A DNA stretch of 19,774 nt from Leptospirales bacterium (GTDB taxonomy: Bacteria; Spirochaetota; Leptospiria; Leptospirales; Leptonemataceae): NCBI GenBank assembly GCA_014238825.1, contig JABAAI010000007.1, positions 1 to 19,774 on the forward strand. Reading direction: 5' to 3'. The translations under genes and the position numbers were made by a program. Shown one piece after another: positions 8,303-15,436 of this stretch (positions are counted from its first letter, which is position 1; each line of letters opens with the position of its first letter). The notes below the pieces were generated by a model. It was not told where the DNA came from and searched no databases. It worked only from the letters and a program-made list of their open reading frames with translations.

Positions 8303-8734
8303 ATGACAAATATAAATACAAATATAAAACTAGAACATTCTACGAGTCTTAAGCTTGACTTTAAAAAGTTAGTTGAATTGAATCACTTAGGAGTAGATAT
8401 TTTACCGGTAATAGTTCAGAATGCTATAAGCGAAGATGTTTTGCTCCTTGCTTATACCAATAAAGAGGCAATAGAGCAAAGCTTGAAAAAACAACAGGCA
8501 ATTTTTTGGAGTACCTCACGTAAAAAATTATGGATTAAGGGAGAAAGTTCTGGTGATTATTTAGATTTGGTAGAGATACGAGTTAATTGCGAACAAAATT
8601 CTCTTTTATATCGTGTTATACCACGGACGGGGAGTGTTTGTCATGTTAAGAATAAAGTGGGGAAGGGATATGATAGTTGTTTTTATAGGCAGTTACAAAA
8701 GGAAAATATAGAAGACTTAAAATTTTTGAAATGA
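8303..8734 (+). CDS. hisI: Divergent phosphoribosyl-AMP cyclohydrolase (HisI-like)
   Basis: HisI opens the adenine ring of phosphoribosyl-AMP in histidine synthesis and binds Zn and Mg. The fold is recognisable: VLLLAYTNKEAIEQSL (46-61), IFWSTSRKKLWIKGESSG (67-84), and C-terminal SVCH (111-114) and DSCFYR (124-129). Cys96, Cys113 and Cys126 sit where the three zinc cysteines are expected. Two features are odd. The usual D-C-D-x-D metal motif reads N-C-E-Q-N (95-99), and the last two cysteines are 13 residues apart instead of the usual 7. No other his genes are near. The first codons are a 12-bp direct duplication. The stop overlaps the rpe start (ATGA). It may be a genuine HisI subfamily or a relative with changed metal chemistry. 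Confidence 0.75.
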   Translation: MTNINTNIKLEHSTSLKLDFKKLVELNHLGVDILPVIVQNAISEDVLLLAYTNKEAIEQSLKKQQAIFWSTSRKKLWIKGESSGDYLDLVEIRVNCEQNSLLYRVIPRTGSVCHVKNKVGKGYDSCFYRQLQKENIEDLKFLK

Positions 8735-9426
8735 AGATTAGCGTATCCATATTAGGAACAGAGCTTATTAACTTAAAGTCTGTTTTGCAAAGCCTCGATC
8801 CACAAGTTGTTGATTATATTCACTTAGATATAATGGACGGCAATTTTGTACCGCAGCTTAGTTTTGGTGAGAGCATTGCAAATGAAATCGCTCGGGCAAC
8901 AAAAATTCCATTAGATGTGCATCTTATGGTTGCAGATCCAGAGAAGGAAGTTCCAAAATATTTTGAGATGCAGCCAAGTATTATTAGCTTTCATATTGAA
9001 GCGACGCATGCACCATTGCGCCTTGCTCAGCTGATACGTTCAAAAAATATATTGGCAGGGATTGCACTTAGTCCAGGAACGCCTCTGGAAAGTGTAGAGC
9101 CGCTTTTAGAAGAAATAGACTTAGTACTTTTGATGAGTGTAGAACCGGGTTATTATGGTCAAAGCTTTCTAGAAACTAGTATTTTACGTGCTCAAAAACG
9201 AAAGTCTATGATCGATAAAAGCACAGATAAAAGCACAGATAGAAGTACGGATAGAAACACCGATAAAAATATCGATAAAAAAAACATCATTATCGAAATT
9301 GATGGAGGTATATCAGCTAAGAATATTGCTCGCGTAAAGTCGGCAGGAGTTGATCTTGCTGTTTCTGCTTCGTATTGTTTTAGTACGCCAGATATAAATT
9401 CCAACGTGAAAAAACTTAAAGCATGA
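8731..9426 (+). CDS. rpe: Ribulose-phosphate 3-epimerase with a repeat insertion
   Basis: Rpe interconverts ribulose 5-phosphate and xylulose 5-phosphate. The TIM-barrel landmarks are present: SIL near residue 6, DYIHLDIMDGNFVP (about 29-42) with the metal His/Asp, PLDVHLMV (69-76), SFHIEAT, ALSPGTPLE, LLMSVEPGYYGQSFL and the catalytic IEIDGGIS late in the chain. Between the EPGYYGQ loop helix and the IDGGI strand lies a hydrophilic insertion of six tetrapeptides (DKST, DKST, DRST, DRNT, DKNI, DKKN), unusual for the family but at a surface position. The C-terminal phosphate region reads VSASYCF rather than the usual AGSxxF. Translation is coupled to hisI through a 4-bp overlap. The convergent minus-strand gene ends 14 bases beyond the stop. 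Confidence 0.88.
   Translation: MKISVSILGTELINLKSVLQSLDPQVVDYIHLDIMDGNFVPQLSFGESIANEIARATKIPLDVHLMVADPEKEVPKYFEMQPSIISFHIEATHAPLRLAQLIRSKNILAGIALSPGTPLESVEPLLEEIDLVLLMSVEPGYYGQSFLETSILRAQKRKSMIDKSTDKSTDRSTDRNTDKNIDKKNIIIEIDGGISAKNIARVKSAGVDLAVSASYCFSTPDINSNVKKLKA
9214..9285 (+). repeat. Six 12-bp tandem repeats inside rpe
   Basis: Six units begin GATAAAAGCACA and drift to GATAGAAGTACG, GATAGAAACACC, GATAAAAATATC and GATAAAAAAAAC. The first two are identical. The unit is in frame and encodes a D-K/R-S/N-T tetrapeptide. The gradient from identical to diverged copies suggests stepwise slippage with recent expansion at the 5' side. Confidence 0.9.
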
Positions 9427-9440
9427 TTTAAGTCAGCTAA

Positions 9441-9683
9441 TTAATCACTATTATTAGAAGAAGAGTTTGCGTCTTGCGCGCGCCGATAGAGATGCCAGAA
9501 AGCAATAAAAAAACCTATGGCGAGTCCGATTAATGTGCCAATAACAGATCTCTCAGCAGCCCAAGGAGCATGTTTATCATAAAGCCAGCCTAGTCCAAAA
9601 AATAAAAGGAAGATAAAGAGAAATTCAAAACCGATACTTAAGAAGGCATAAGCCTGATTGTCTTTTTTAGAAGGTGTTTTCAA
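9441..9683 (-). CDS. atpZ: AtpZ/AtpI-like small membrane protein of F-type ATP synthase
   Basis: The 80-residue protein has two membrane helices, about 13-34 (AFLSIGFEFLFIFLLFFGLG) and 47-66, joined by a loop WLYDKHAPW, and a charged tail. The G-W-x-x-D-K-H-A-P-W loop and the IGTLIGLAIGFF second helix match AtpZ, a small subunit associated with F1Fo-ATPase and proposed to help with Mg/Ca supply or assembly. The family usually stands at the head of an atp operon; here no atp genes are visible, and it lies 70 bases downstream of sdhB on the same strand. The only start that keeps the full first helix is a TTG with no clear ribosome site; an in-frame TAG lies a few codons further upstream. Confidence 0.68.
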   Translation of the reverse strand: MKTPSKKDNQAYAFLSIGFEFLFIFLLFFGLGWLYDKHAPWAAERSVIGTLIGLAIGFFIAFWHLYRRAQDANSSSNNSD

Positions 9684-9737
9684 TGTATTATAAATAGTCT
9701 AGCGATAATACTGTGATTAATAAAGCTATCTATGGTA

Positions 9738-9775
9738 GAATTAAATGATGCAATTAAATGATAGAATTAAATTTT
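9738..9775. repeat. 13-bp tandem duplication at the 3' end of sdhB
   Basis: The plus strand reads GAATTAAATGATG, CAATTAAATGATA, then GAATTAAATTTT: almost three copies of a 13-base unit. The middle copy carries the sdhB stop codon (minus strand), so the last residues of SdhB (FNSII) and its immediate 3' region come from this repeat. Confidence 0.75.
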
Positions 9776-10512
9776 GAGAAACTACTCTTAAAATATTCTC
9801 TATTCATTCGAGTAATAAAATCTGCACTGATTTCTTTAGGGCAGACAGCCTCGCACTCGTATTGATTAGTACAATTACCAAAGCCTTCTTTATCCATCTG
9901 GGCGACCATTTTCTGAACGCGTTTGCTTCGCTCAACTCGTCCTTGTGGCAATATCGCAAGGTGAGAAACTTTAGCAGCAGTAAATAGCATTGCAGAACTA
10001 TTTTTACATGAGGCGACACAGGCACCACAGCCAATACATTGGGCAGCATCCATAGCCAAGTCGCTATCTTCTTTCGCGACTAGGACATCGTTAGCAGCAG
10101 GAACAGAACCAGTATTGACAGAGACATAGCCCCCTGCTTGAATTATATTATCGAAAGCACTTCTATCTACTACCAGATCTTTTATCACAGGGAAAGCTCG
10201 TGCTCTCCATGGCTCAACGCTAATGGTTGCTCCATCTTTGAATTTACGCATATGTAGTTGGCAAACTGTGGTAGCGCGTTCTGGCCCATGTGCGATGCCA
10301 TCAATCATTAAACTGCACATTCCACAAATCCCTTCCCGGCAATCATGGTCAAAAGCAACAGTATCTAATCCCTTTGCTATTAAGTCTTCATTTAAGACGT
10401 CTAGTAACTCTAAAAAAGACATATGCTCACTTACATTGTCTATTTCATATTTTCGCATGGCTCCCTTTGCCTTGGGTCCTTCTTGTCTCCATATTTTAAG
10501 GGTGATTTTCAT
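9754..10512 (-). CDS. sdhB: Succinate dehydrogenase/fumarate reductase iron-sulfur subunit (type B)
   Basis: SdhB carries electrons from the flavoprotein to the quinone site. The N-terminal ferredoxin domain has the [2Fe-2S] ligands Cys58, Cys63 and Cys66 in CREGICGMC with Cys84 as fourth. The C-terminal domain has CIGCGACVASC (159-169) and Cys214, Cys220 and Cys224 (NCTNQYECEAVCP) for the [4Fe-4S] and [3Fe-4S] clusters. The ECEAVCPKEIS ending and 252-residue length match the menaquinone-linked Bacteroidetes/epsilon-type enzymes. It starts 14 bases after sdhA, with no clear Shine-Dalgarno site. No membrane cytochrome b gene is adjacent. A small 13-bp repeat covers its stop codon. Confidence 0.93.
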   Translation of the reverse strand: MKITLKIWRQEGPKAKGAMRKYEIDNVSEHMSFLELLDVLNEDLIAKGLDTVAFDHDCREGICGMCSLMIDGIAHGPERATTVCQLHMRKFKDGATISVEPWRARAFPVIKDLVVDRSAFDNIIQAGGYVSVNTGSVPAANDVLVAKEDSDLAMDAAQCIGCGACVASCKNSSAMLFTAAKVSHLAILPQGRVERSKRVQKMVAQMDKEGFGNCTNQYECEAVCPKEISADFITRMNREYFKSSFSKFNSII

Positions 10513-10526
10513 TATTTAAAGGGTTT

Positions 10527-12458
10527 TTATTTATAGCTTCTCTGTGTTGGCAATACGTTTTCAAAACTAAGCTTTTCTTTGTGTAGTTTTGGTTCCTTGT
10601 CTTTGTCTTTGTATTCCCAAGCGGCAACATAGCTAAAATCATCATCATTGCGGAGAGCCTCACCTTCAGGGCTTTGGTACTCTTCACGAAAATGTCCGCC
10701 ACAGGATTCCTCGCGATTAAGAGCATCACGACACATTAATTCTGTAAATTCTAAAAAGTCACTTACGCGCCCTGCCTTTTCTAAGTTTTGATTTAATTCT
10801 TTATCGCTGCCAGTTATTTTAACGCTTTCCCAAAACTCCTTTCTTAGTTCTGGAATACGCTGGATGCATTTAGTCAGCCCCTCCTTATTACGTGACATGC
10901 CACATCCGTTCCACATCAAAAGTCCCAGCTCACGATGAAATGAATCAACCGACCGCTTTCCTTTATTATTTTTATTAATGGCAAGTAATTTATTTATATC
11001 TCTTTGCACCTTTTCAAGGGGCTCTCTAAAGGCATCATCTTCCGGTGCTAGTTTTTCATCCCAGCCAATTTTAGCCAGATAGTTGCCAATAGTGTATGGT
11101 AAAATAAAATAACCATCTGCTAAGCCCTGCATCAAGGCACTGGCTCCTAGTCTATTGGCACCATGGTCAGAGAAGTTGGCCTCTCCAATAACAAAAAGCC
11201 CATCAAGGTTACTCATCAAATTATAATCAACCCAGAGACCTCCCATTGTATAGTGGACAGCAGGAAAAATGCGCATAGGGTACTTGTATGGATCTTCACC
11301 GGCAATCCGCTCGTACATTTGAAAGAGGTTGCCGTAGCGCTCTTTGACAGCAGGGAGTCCCATTCTTTTTATTGCATCGGCAAAATCCAAATAAACACCC
11401 AGTCCAGAAGGACCCACGCCTAGACCTTCATCACAGACAGCTTTTGCAGCTCGTGAGGCAATATCTCGAGGAACTAGGTTTCCAAAACTGGGGTACTTTC
11501 TTTCTAGATAATAATCGCGGTCGGAATCGGGGATTAGATTGGGTGAACGTGGGTCACCTTTCTTTTTTGGGATCCATACTCGTCCATCATTGCGGAGCGA
11601 CTCAGACATTAGAGTAAGTTTAGATTGATAATCACCGCTGACAGGAATACAAGTGGGATGAATTTGGGTATAGCAAGGGTTAGCAAAAAAAGCACCACGA
11701 CGATGGGCTCGGTAATTTGCCGTAACATTGCAGCCCTTCGCATTGGTAGAAAGAAAATAGGCATTGCCATATCCACCAGTCGCTAGCACGACTGCATGAG
11801 CAGAGTGTGCTTCTAAGGCACCAGTTTTCAAATCTCTAGTAATGATACCCCTCGTCTTGCCATCTTTGACTACTAAGTCCAACATCTCTGTGCGAGTAAA
11901 CATCTGAACATTTTTTTGTTGCACCTGTCTTTCGAGGGCTTGATAGGCTCCTATGAGGAGTTGCTGACCAGTTTGTCCACGTGCATAAAAAGTACGCGAG
12001 ACCTGAGCTCCGCCGAAGCTTCTGTTTGCAAGCAAGCCACCATAGTCGCGCGCAAAGGGGACGCCCTGAGCGACGCACTGATCGATAATATTACCGCTTA
12101 CTTGAGCTAGTCTATAGACATTCGCCTCTCGCGAGCGAAAATCACCGCCCTTAATGGTATCATAAAAGAGGCGAAAAACACTATCACCGTCATTTTGATA
12201 ATTTTTGGCAGCATTGATCCCGCCTTGGGCTGCAATACTGTGGGCACGACGAGGGCTATCTTGAAAACAAAAAGATTTTACCTTATATCCCATTTCTGCA
12301 AGGCTTGCAGCTGCAGATGAGCCAGCAAGACCACTACCAACGACTATAATTTCAAACTTACGTTTATTCGCTGGGTTAACCAGCTTCATATTAAACTTGT
12401 GTTTATCCCAGATATCTTCTATGGGAGAACCTGTGGGGACATTTGCATTGAGTGTCAT
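10527..12458 (-). CDS. sdhA: Succinate dehydrogenase/fumarate reductase flavoprotein subunit (type B)
   Basis: SdhA oxidises succinate to fumarate (or the reverse) with covalent FAD. The FAD-binding motif VVGSGLAG is at 39-46 and the covalent attachment is expected at His73 in RRAHSIAAQGG. The capping and active-site regions are present: FARDYGG, QIHPTCIPVSGD with the active-site His, and HYTMGGLWVDYN with the substrate-binding His and Arg environment. At 643 residues, with SSAAASLAEMGYKV and DFRSREANVYRLA stretches, it belongs to the type B group that usually works with menaquinone and a single cytochrome b subunit. The upstream gene on the strand is fba, 25 bases away; that position is normally held by sdhC. 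Confidence 0.95.
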   Translation of the reverse strand: MTLNANVPTGSPIEDIWDKHKFNMKLVNPANKRKFEIIVVGSGLAGSSAAASLAEMGYKVKSFCFQDSPRRAHSIAAQGGINAAKNYQNDGDSVFRLFYDTIKGGDFRSREANVYRLAQVSGNIIDQCVAQGVPFARDYGGLLANRSFGGAQVSRTFYARGQTGQQLLIGAYQALERQVQQKNVQMFTRTEMLDLVVKDGKTRGIITRDLKTGALEAHSAHAVVLATGGYGNAYFLSTNAKGCNVTANYRAHRRGAFFANPCYTQIHPTCIPVSGDYQSKLTLMSESLRNDGRVWIPKKKGDPRSPNLIPDSDRDYYLERKYPSFGNLVPRDIASRAAKAVCDEGLGVGPSGLGVYLDFADAIKRMGLPAVKERYGNLFQMYERIAGEDPYKYPMRIFPAVHYTMGGLWVDYNLMSNLDGLFVIGEANFSDHGANRLGASALMQGLADGYFILPYTIGNYLAKIGWDEKLAPEDDAFREPLEKVQRDINKLLAINKNNKGKRSVDSFHRELGLLMWNGCGMSRNKEGLTKCIQRIPELRKEFWESVKITGSDKELNQNLEKAGRVSDFLEFTELMCRDALNREESCGGHFREEYQSPEGEALRNDDDFSYVAAWEYKDKDKEPKLHKEKLSFENVLPTQRSYK

Positions 12459-12483
12459 GGTTTTTTATTTAGTATAGGCTTCG

Positions 12484-13677
12484 TTAGTTCGTGCCTATGG
12501 CTGTCTTTAAATTTTTAGAAAGGTCAAAGCAAAACTTTGTAATATCAATTTTAGGCTCGTACCAAACACCATAGTTGCCGGCCATAATTAGTTTTTTTAA
12601 GTAGCTCTGGGTAAGGGCTTCAGCACAGGCTGTATCGTAGTAGCGGATATCAATCTTGGCTGCATCTTTGCTGATAGCTCCTAAAAGACTGGCTAGGAAT
12701 GTTTGTCGGTTTTCGGTATCGGTATTTATTTTTACAAAGCCAGTTTTTAAGAGTTCCTTTACTTGCTCCCAATCAGTGCCAACGAAGTTTTGCCATTTTT
12801 CTAAACTATTATTGTTAAGAGACTTATTCAGATCATTCTTTTTAAGAATATCGGTGGCGTATGAAACTATTTCTGGATACAAAGTAGAGGCACCGTGGAT
12901 GACAAAACAGATCCTCTCATCGATTTTATTAGCGATGGCAAGGAGTTTATGAGCTAATTCAATATTTAATTTTACCTTGTGTCCCGGCTTACCTTTGTTC
13001 GGTCCGTGCATAGTGCCTATGGTAGGGGCAAGCATTAGTACTCCAGTTTCTTTTAAAAACTTTTCTAACTCGTCTGGGTTTGTGTAAGTAGAAAACTCTG
13101 ATTTTGTATCCTCATCTTCTTCTCCTGCTAAAACTCCCAATTCACCCTCCACGGAAACGCCTAAGGGGTGGGCCATATTTACGACCTCACGAGTAAGACC
13201 GATATTGTCTTCGATAGCGGTGCTCGCTTTGGCAAGATGATCCGTTGAGTTGTCAGCCATTACAGAGCTTAGCATCTGGACGGCAGCTTGGACAACCCGC
13301 CTGCCTTTATCGCTAATATAATCACCATGATCTAAATGAGTAGCCACCTTTATCTTTGTTTTTTTTGCTAATCTTGCTATATATTCTGAGACAAACTCTA
13401 GTCCATAAATGGGATCGCCTTGACCAAAATGTTTAAGTGCAGAATTTGAAAATGCCAAAAGACCACTGGAACCAAGCATTTCAAATGCGGTAAAAGCAGC
13501 ATTGATAGATGAGACGGTGGTTACATTAAAGGCGGGGAGGCCATAGCGTTCTTTTTTGTGATTCCCTTTTTGACCCATTTTCGCTAGGTACATTAGGCTA
13601 AGGGCATTTTGTATATTATCAGAGAAGGCTCTCTCCATATTTAAGGCGGGGTTTGTTTTGTGAGATTCTAAAGCCAT
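12484..13677 (-). CDS. fba: Class II fructose-bisphosphate aldolase
   Basis: The zinc aldolase converts fructose 1,6-bisphosphate to dihydroxyacetone phosphate and glyceraldehyde 3-phosphate. Signature residues are visible: GLPAFNV (46-52), THLDHG with Asp116 and zinc His117, SVEGELGVLAGEED with Glu177/Glu179, GTMHG with His224, the zinc His261 in VIHGAS, and VKINTDT late in the chain for phosphate binding. The length (397 aa) exceeds the approximately 285-360 of most class II enzymes; extra residues lie at the N-terminus and around 270-300. An internal ATG (residue 14) is a possible alternative start; neither ATG has a good ribosome site. It heads the leftward fba-sdhA-sdhB series and diverges from ndk. 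Confidence 0.9.
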   Translation of the reverse strand: MALESHKTNPALNMERAFSDNIQNALSLMYLAKMGQKGNHKKERYGLPAFNVTTVSSINAAFTAFEMLGSSGLLAFSNSALKHFGQGDPIYGLEFVSEYIARLAKKTKIKVATHLDHGDYISDKGRRVVQAAVQMLSSVMADNSTDHLAKASTAIEDNIGLTREVVNMAHPLGVSVEGELGVLAGEEDEDTKSEFSTYTNPDELEKFLKETGVLMLAPTIGTMHGPNKGKPGHKVKLNIELAHKLLAIANKIDERICFVIHGASTLYPEIVSYATDILKKNDLNKSLNNNSLEKWQNFVGTDWEQVKELLKTGFVKINTDTENRQTFLASLLGAISKDAAKIDIRYYDTACAEALTQSYLKKLIMAGNYGVWYEPKIDITKFCFDLSKNLKTAIGTN

Positions 13678-13736
13678 ATATTCTAAATGTTAAAGATAAC
13701 AATCACTTGTCAAGAAAAAAATATTGGCTGTACGCT

Positions 13737-13780
13737 AGGTTTTTTATTTATGGATTGGTATTATCCAATAAAAAAAACCT
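13737..13780. promoter_or_regulatory. Imperfect inverted repeat between divergent fba and ndk
   Basis: AGGTTTTTT (starting at 13737) pairs with AAAAAAAACCT (ending at 13780), and a perfect inner repeat ATTGG (13754-13758) / CCAAT (13765-13769) encloses six bases. Both flanking genes start away from this element, so it is not a terminator for either; it may be an operator or promoter-region cruciform. Individual -35/-10 boxes could not be assigned with confidence. Confidence 0.4.
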
Positions 13781-13828
13781 TGCTAAAAATCAATTCAATA
13801 TATATCATCACTATTGGAGACTATAAAT

Positions 13829-14254
13829 ATGGACAGAACTTTTATCATTATTAAACCGGATGCTGTGGAAAAACAGTACACTGGTAAAATACTTGCTCAT
13901 ATAGAAAAAGAAGGCTTTCAAATCATAGGCTTGAGAATGTTACAGTTAGACAGAGGGATGGCAGAAGCATTTTATGCCGTCCATAAAGAGCGTCCTTTTT
14001 TTGATAGCCTTGTTTCATTTATGATTTCTGCTCCTGTTGTTGTGGGAGCACTATTGGCACCGGATGCCGTTTCTAAATGGAGAAATCTTATTGGAGCAAC
14101 TGACCCTGCAGAGGCAGCTGATAATACTATCCGTAAATTATATGCCGAGAGTAAAGAAAAGAATGCTGTGCATGGCTCAGATTCCGATGAGACTGCTAAG
14201 GCGGAAATAGCGTTTTTTTTCGAGAATGGGCTTGCGTTAAGAGCTGAAAACTAA
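13829..14254 (+). CDS. ndk: Nucleoside diphosphate kinase
   Basis: Ndk transfers the gamma phosphate of ATP to other nucleoside diphosphates through a phosphohistidine. The product starts MDRTFIIIKPDAV, has EAFYAVHKERPFF (46-58), LIGATDPAEA (87-96) and the catalytic His115 in NAVHGSDS; 141 residues is the family norm. The ATG at 13829 is chosen over an in-frame TTG at 13814 because GGAG at 13816-13819 is ideally placed for the ATG and would lie inside the longer version. The usual TIRADFA segment reads TIRKLYAES, a small departure. It diverges from fba; the radical SAM gene starts 96 bases downstream. Confidence 0.95.
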   Translation: MDRTFIIIKPDAVEKQYTGKILAHIEKEGFQIIGLRMLQLDRGMAEAFYAVHKERPFFDSLVSFMISAPVVVGALLAPDAVSKWRNLIGATDPAEAADNTIRKLYAESKEKNAVHGSDSDETAKAEIAFFFENGLALRAEN

Positions 14255-14286
14255 GTTGTAAAATTAGCTTTTATAATTTAGTTTTC
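14246..14286 (+). other. Long hairpin overlapping the ndk stop codon
   Basis: GAAAACTAA (14246-14254, ending with the stop codon) is the exact reverse complement of TTAGTTTTC (14278-14286). Inside lies a nested stem TAAAA (14259-14263) / TTTTA (14269-14273). There is no U-run after the outer stem, so it is not a canonical terminator; it may protect the ndk 3' end or attenuate read-through. Confidence 0.45.
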
Positions 14287-14300
14287 AAACTAGAGTATTC

Positions 14301-14327
14301 TATTTGCTATTTTTTCTATAGCAAATA
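14301..14327 (+). other. Perfect 10-bp hairpin in the leader of the radical SAM gene
   Basis: TATTTGCTAT (14301-14310) and ATAGCAAATA (14318-14327) are exact inverse copies with a 7-base loop. It ends 23 bases before the ATG at 14351, which itself lacks a clear Shine-Dalgarno site, so the structure would lie in the mRNA leader if transcription starts upstream. Confidence 0.5.
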
Positions 14328-14350
14328 ACAAAAAGCAAAAAGCAGATTTA

Positions 14351-15436
14351 ATGTTACAATCTTTAAAGTATAATAAACACGAGCTTTCACTTTTAAAGCA
14401 ACGAGAGCTTCTCTTTGTTAAATTAGAAAATAATACAGAGGGAGCGGATAAGTCTGATAATTTAGGTTTGTCATTATTTTCAGAAAAAATAGCAGAGTAC
14501 AATTACCCAGAGCTAATCCCTGAGAAATTAGAAATTTTACAGGTAAATTTAGGTTATCTCTGTAATCAAAGCTGTAGTCACTGCCATGTGGATGCAGGTC
14601 CTGATAGAAGAGAGCTCATGAGTCTAGAAACACTAGATCTTTGCTTGGACTTAGCTCGAAAGCATGCTATACCAACTATTGATATTACTGGTGGTGCACC
14701 TGAAATGCATCCACATTTTTGTTATTTTGTATCTCAGGCTCACAAGCAGGGGGTAAAGGAAATTATTGTTCGCTCTAATCTTACTATACTTGTTAGTCAT
14801 TCTAAGTATGAAGATATGCCAAAGTTTTTTCGAGATAATCAAGTGCGAGTGGTTTCTTCTCTGCCTTGTTATACGGCAGAAAACACTGATAAGCAACGCG
14901 GGGATGGTGTTTTTGAAAAGTCTATTGCGGCTCTCAAAAAATTAAATGCTATCGGCTATGGCATGGCTGGTAGCAAGCTTTGTCTAGACCTGGTTTATAA
15001 TCCTGGTGGTCCATTTTTAGCAGGAGAGCAGAGTCAATTAGAAAGTGATTATAAGCGAGAGTTGAACGATAACTTTGGAATTCAATTCAATTCACTTTTT
15101 GCTCTTAATAACCTGCCTATAAATCGCTTTCTTGAATTTTTACTGAAAAACGGTCACTATAATAAATATATGCAAACGTTAGTATCAGCCTTTAATCCAG
15201 CGACTCTTAGTGGCTTAATGTGTAGAAATACTATTTCTATTGACTATCAAGGCTATCTTTATGATTGCGATTTTAACCAAATGTTAGAGATGTCAATCAA
15301 GGATTCGAGCCAGAAAGCCATTCATATTAAAGATTTTAACTTGGAGTACTTAGCTAATCGCAAAATTCTTACTGCTCAGCATTGTTATGGCTGTACTGCG
15401 GGGGCTGGTTCTAGTTGTCAGGGGTCTGTAGTCTAA
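14351..15436 (+). CDS. arsS: ArsS-like radical SAM protein (arsenosugar biosynthesis family)
   Basis: The protein belongs to the radical SAM superfamily: the [4Fe-4S] motif CNQSCSHC (Cys71, Cys75, Cys78) is followed by HVDAGPDR, and the SAM-binding GGAPEMHP at 114-121. The HVDAGP sequence and the C-terminal cysteine block CYGCTAGAGSSCQG (Cys345, Cys348, Cys356) are characteristic of the ArsS group. Some members carry selenocysteine in this region; here all codons are ordinary TGT. ArsS is reported to join a 5'-deoxyadenosyl unit to dimethylarsenite; the arsM methyltransferase that would supply this substrate is not in the window. The stop TAA shares its last base with the ATG of the phosphorylase gene. 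The family call is firm, the arsenic role is not proven here. Confidence 0.8.
   Translation: MLQSLKYNKHELSLLKQRELLFVKLENNTEGADKSDNLGLSLFSEKIAEYNYPELIPEKLEILQVNLGYLCNQSCSHCHVDAGPDRRELMSLETLDLCLDLARKHAIPTIDITGGAPEMHPHFCYFVSQAHKQGVKEIIVRSNLTILVSHSKYEDMPKFFRDNQVRVVSSLPCYTAENTDKQRGDGVFEKSIAALKKLNAIGYGMAGSKLCLDLVYNPGGPFLAGEQSQLESDYKRELNDNFGIQFNSLFALNNLPINRFLEFLLKNGHYNKYMQTLVSAFNPATLSGLMCRNTISIDYQGYLYDCDFNQMLEMSIKDSSQKAIHIKDFNLEYLANRKILTAQHCYGCTAGAGSSCQGSVV

Noticed and set aside
9192..9404. Minus-strand frame with repeated SVFL units
   Set aside because: Shadow of the 12-bp repeats in rpe; the plus-strand frame carries conserved Rpe motifs.
13814..13828. TTG start that would lengthen Ndk by five residues
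   Set aside because: The TTG overlaps the GGAG that serves the ATG at 13829, and the family normally starts M-x-R-T-F.
15415..15435. TTG start for the phosphorylase inside arsS
   Set aside because: The ATG at 15436 overlaps the arsS stop and has AGGGG upstream; the extra seven residues match nothing in the family.
15361..15436. Possible selenocysteine in the ArsS-like C-terminus
   Set aside because: All cysteine codons of the CYGCTAGAGSSCQG block are TGT; no in-frame TGA is present and the frame ends with TAA.
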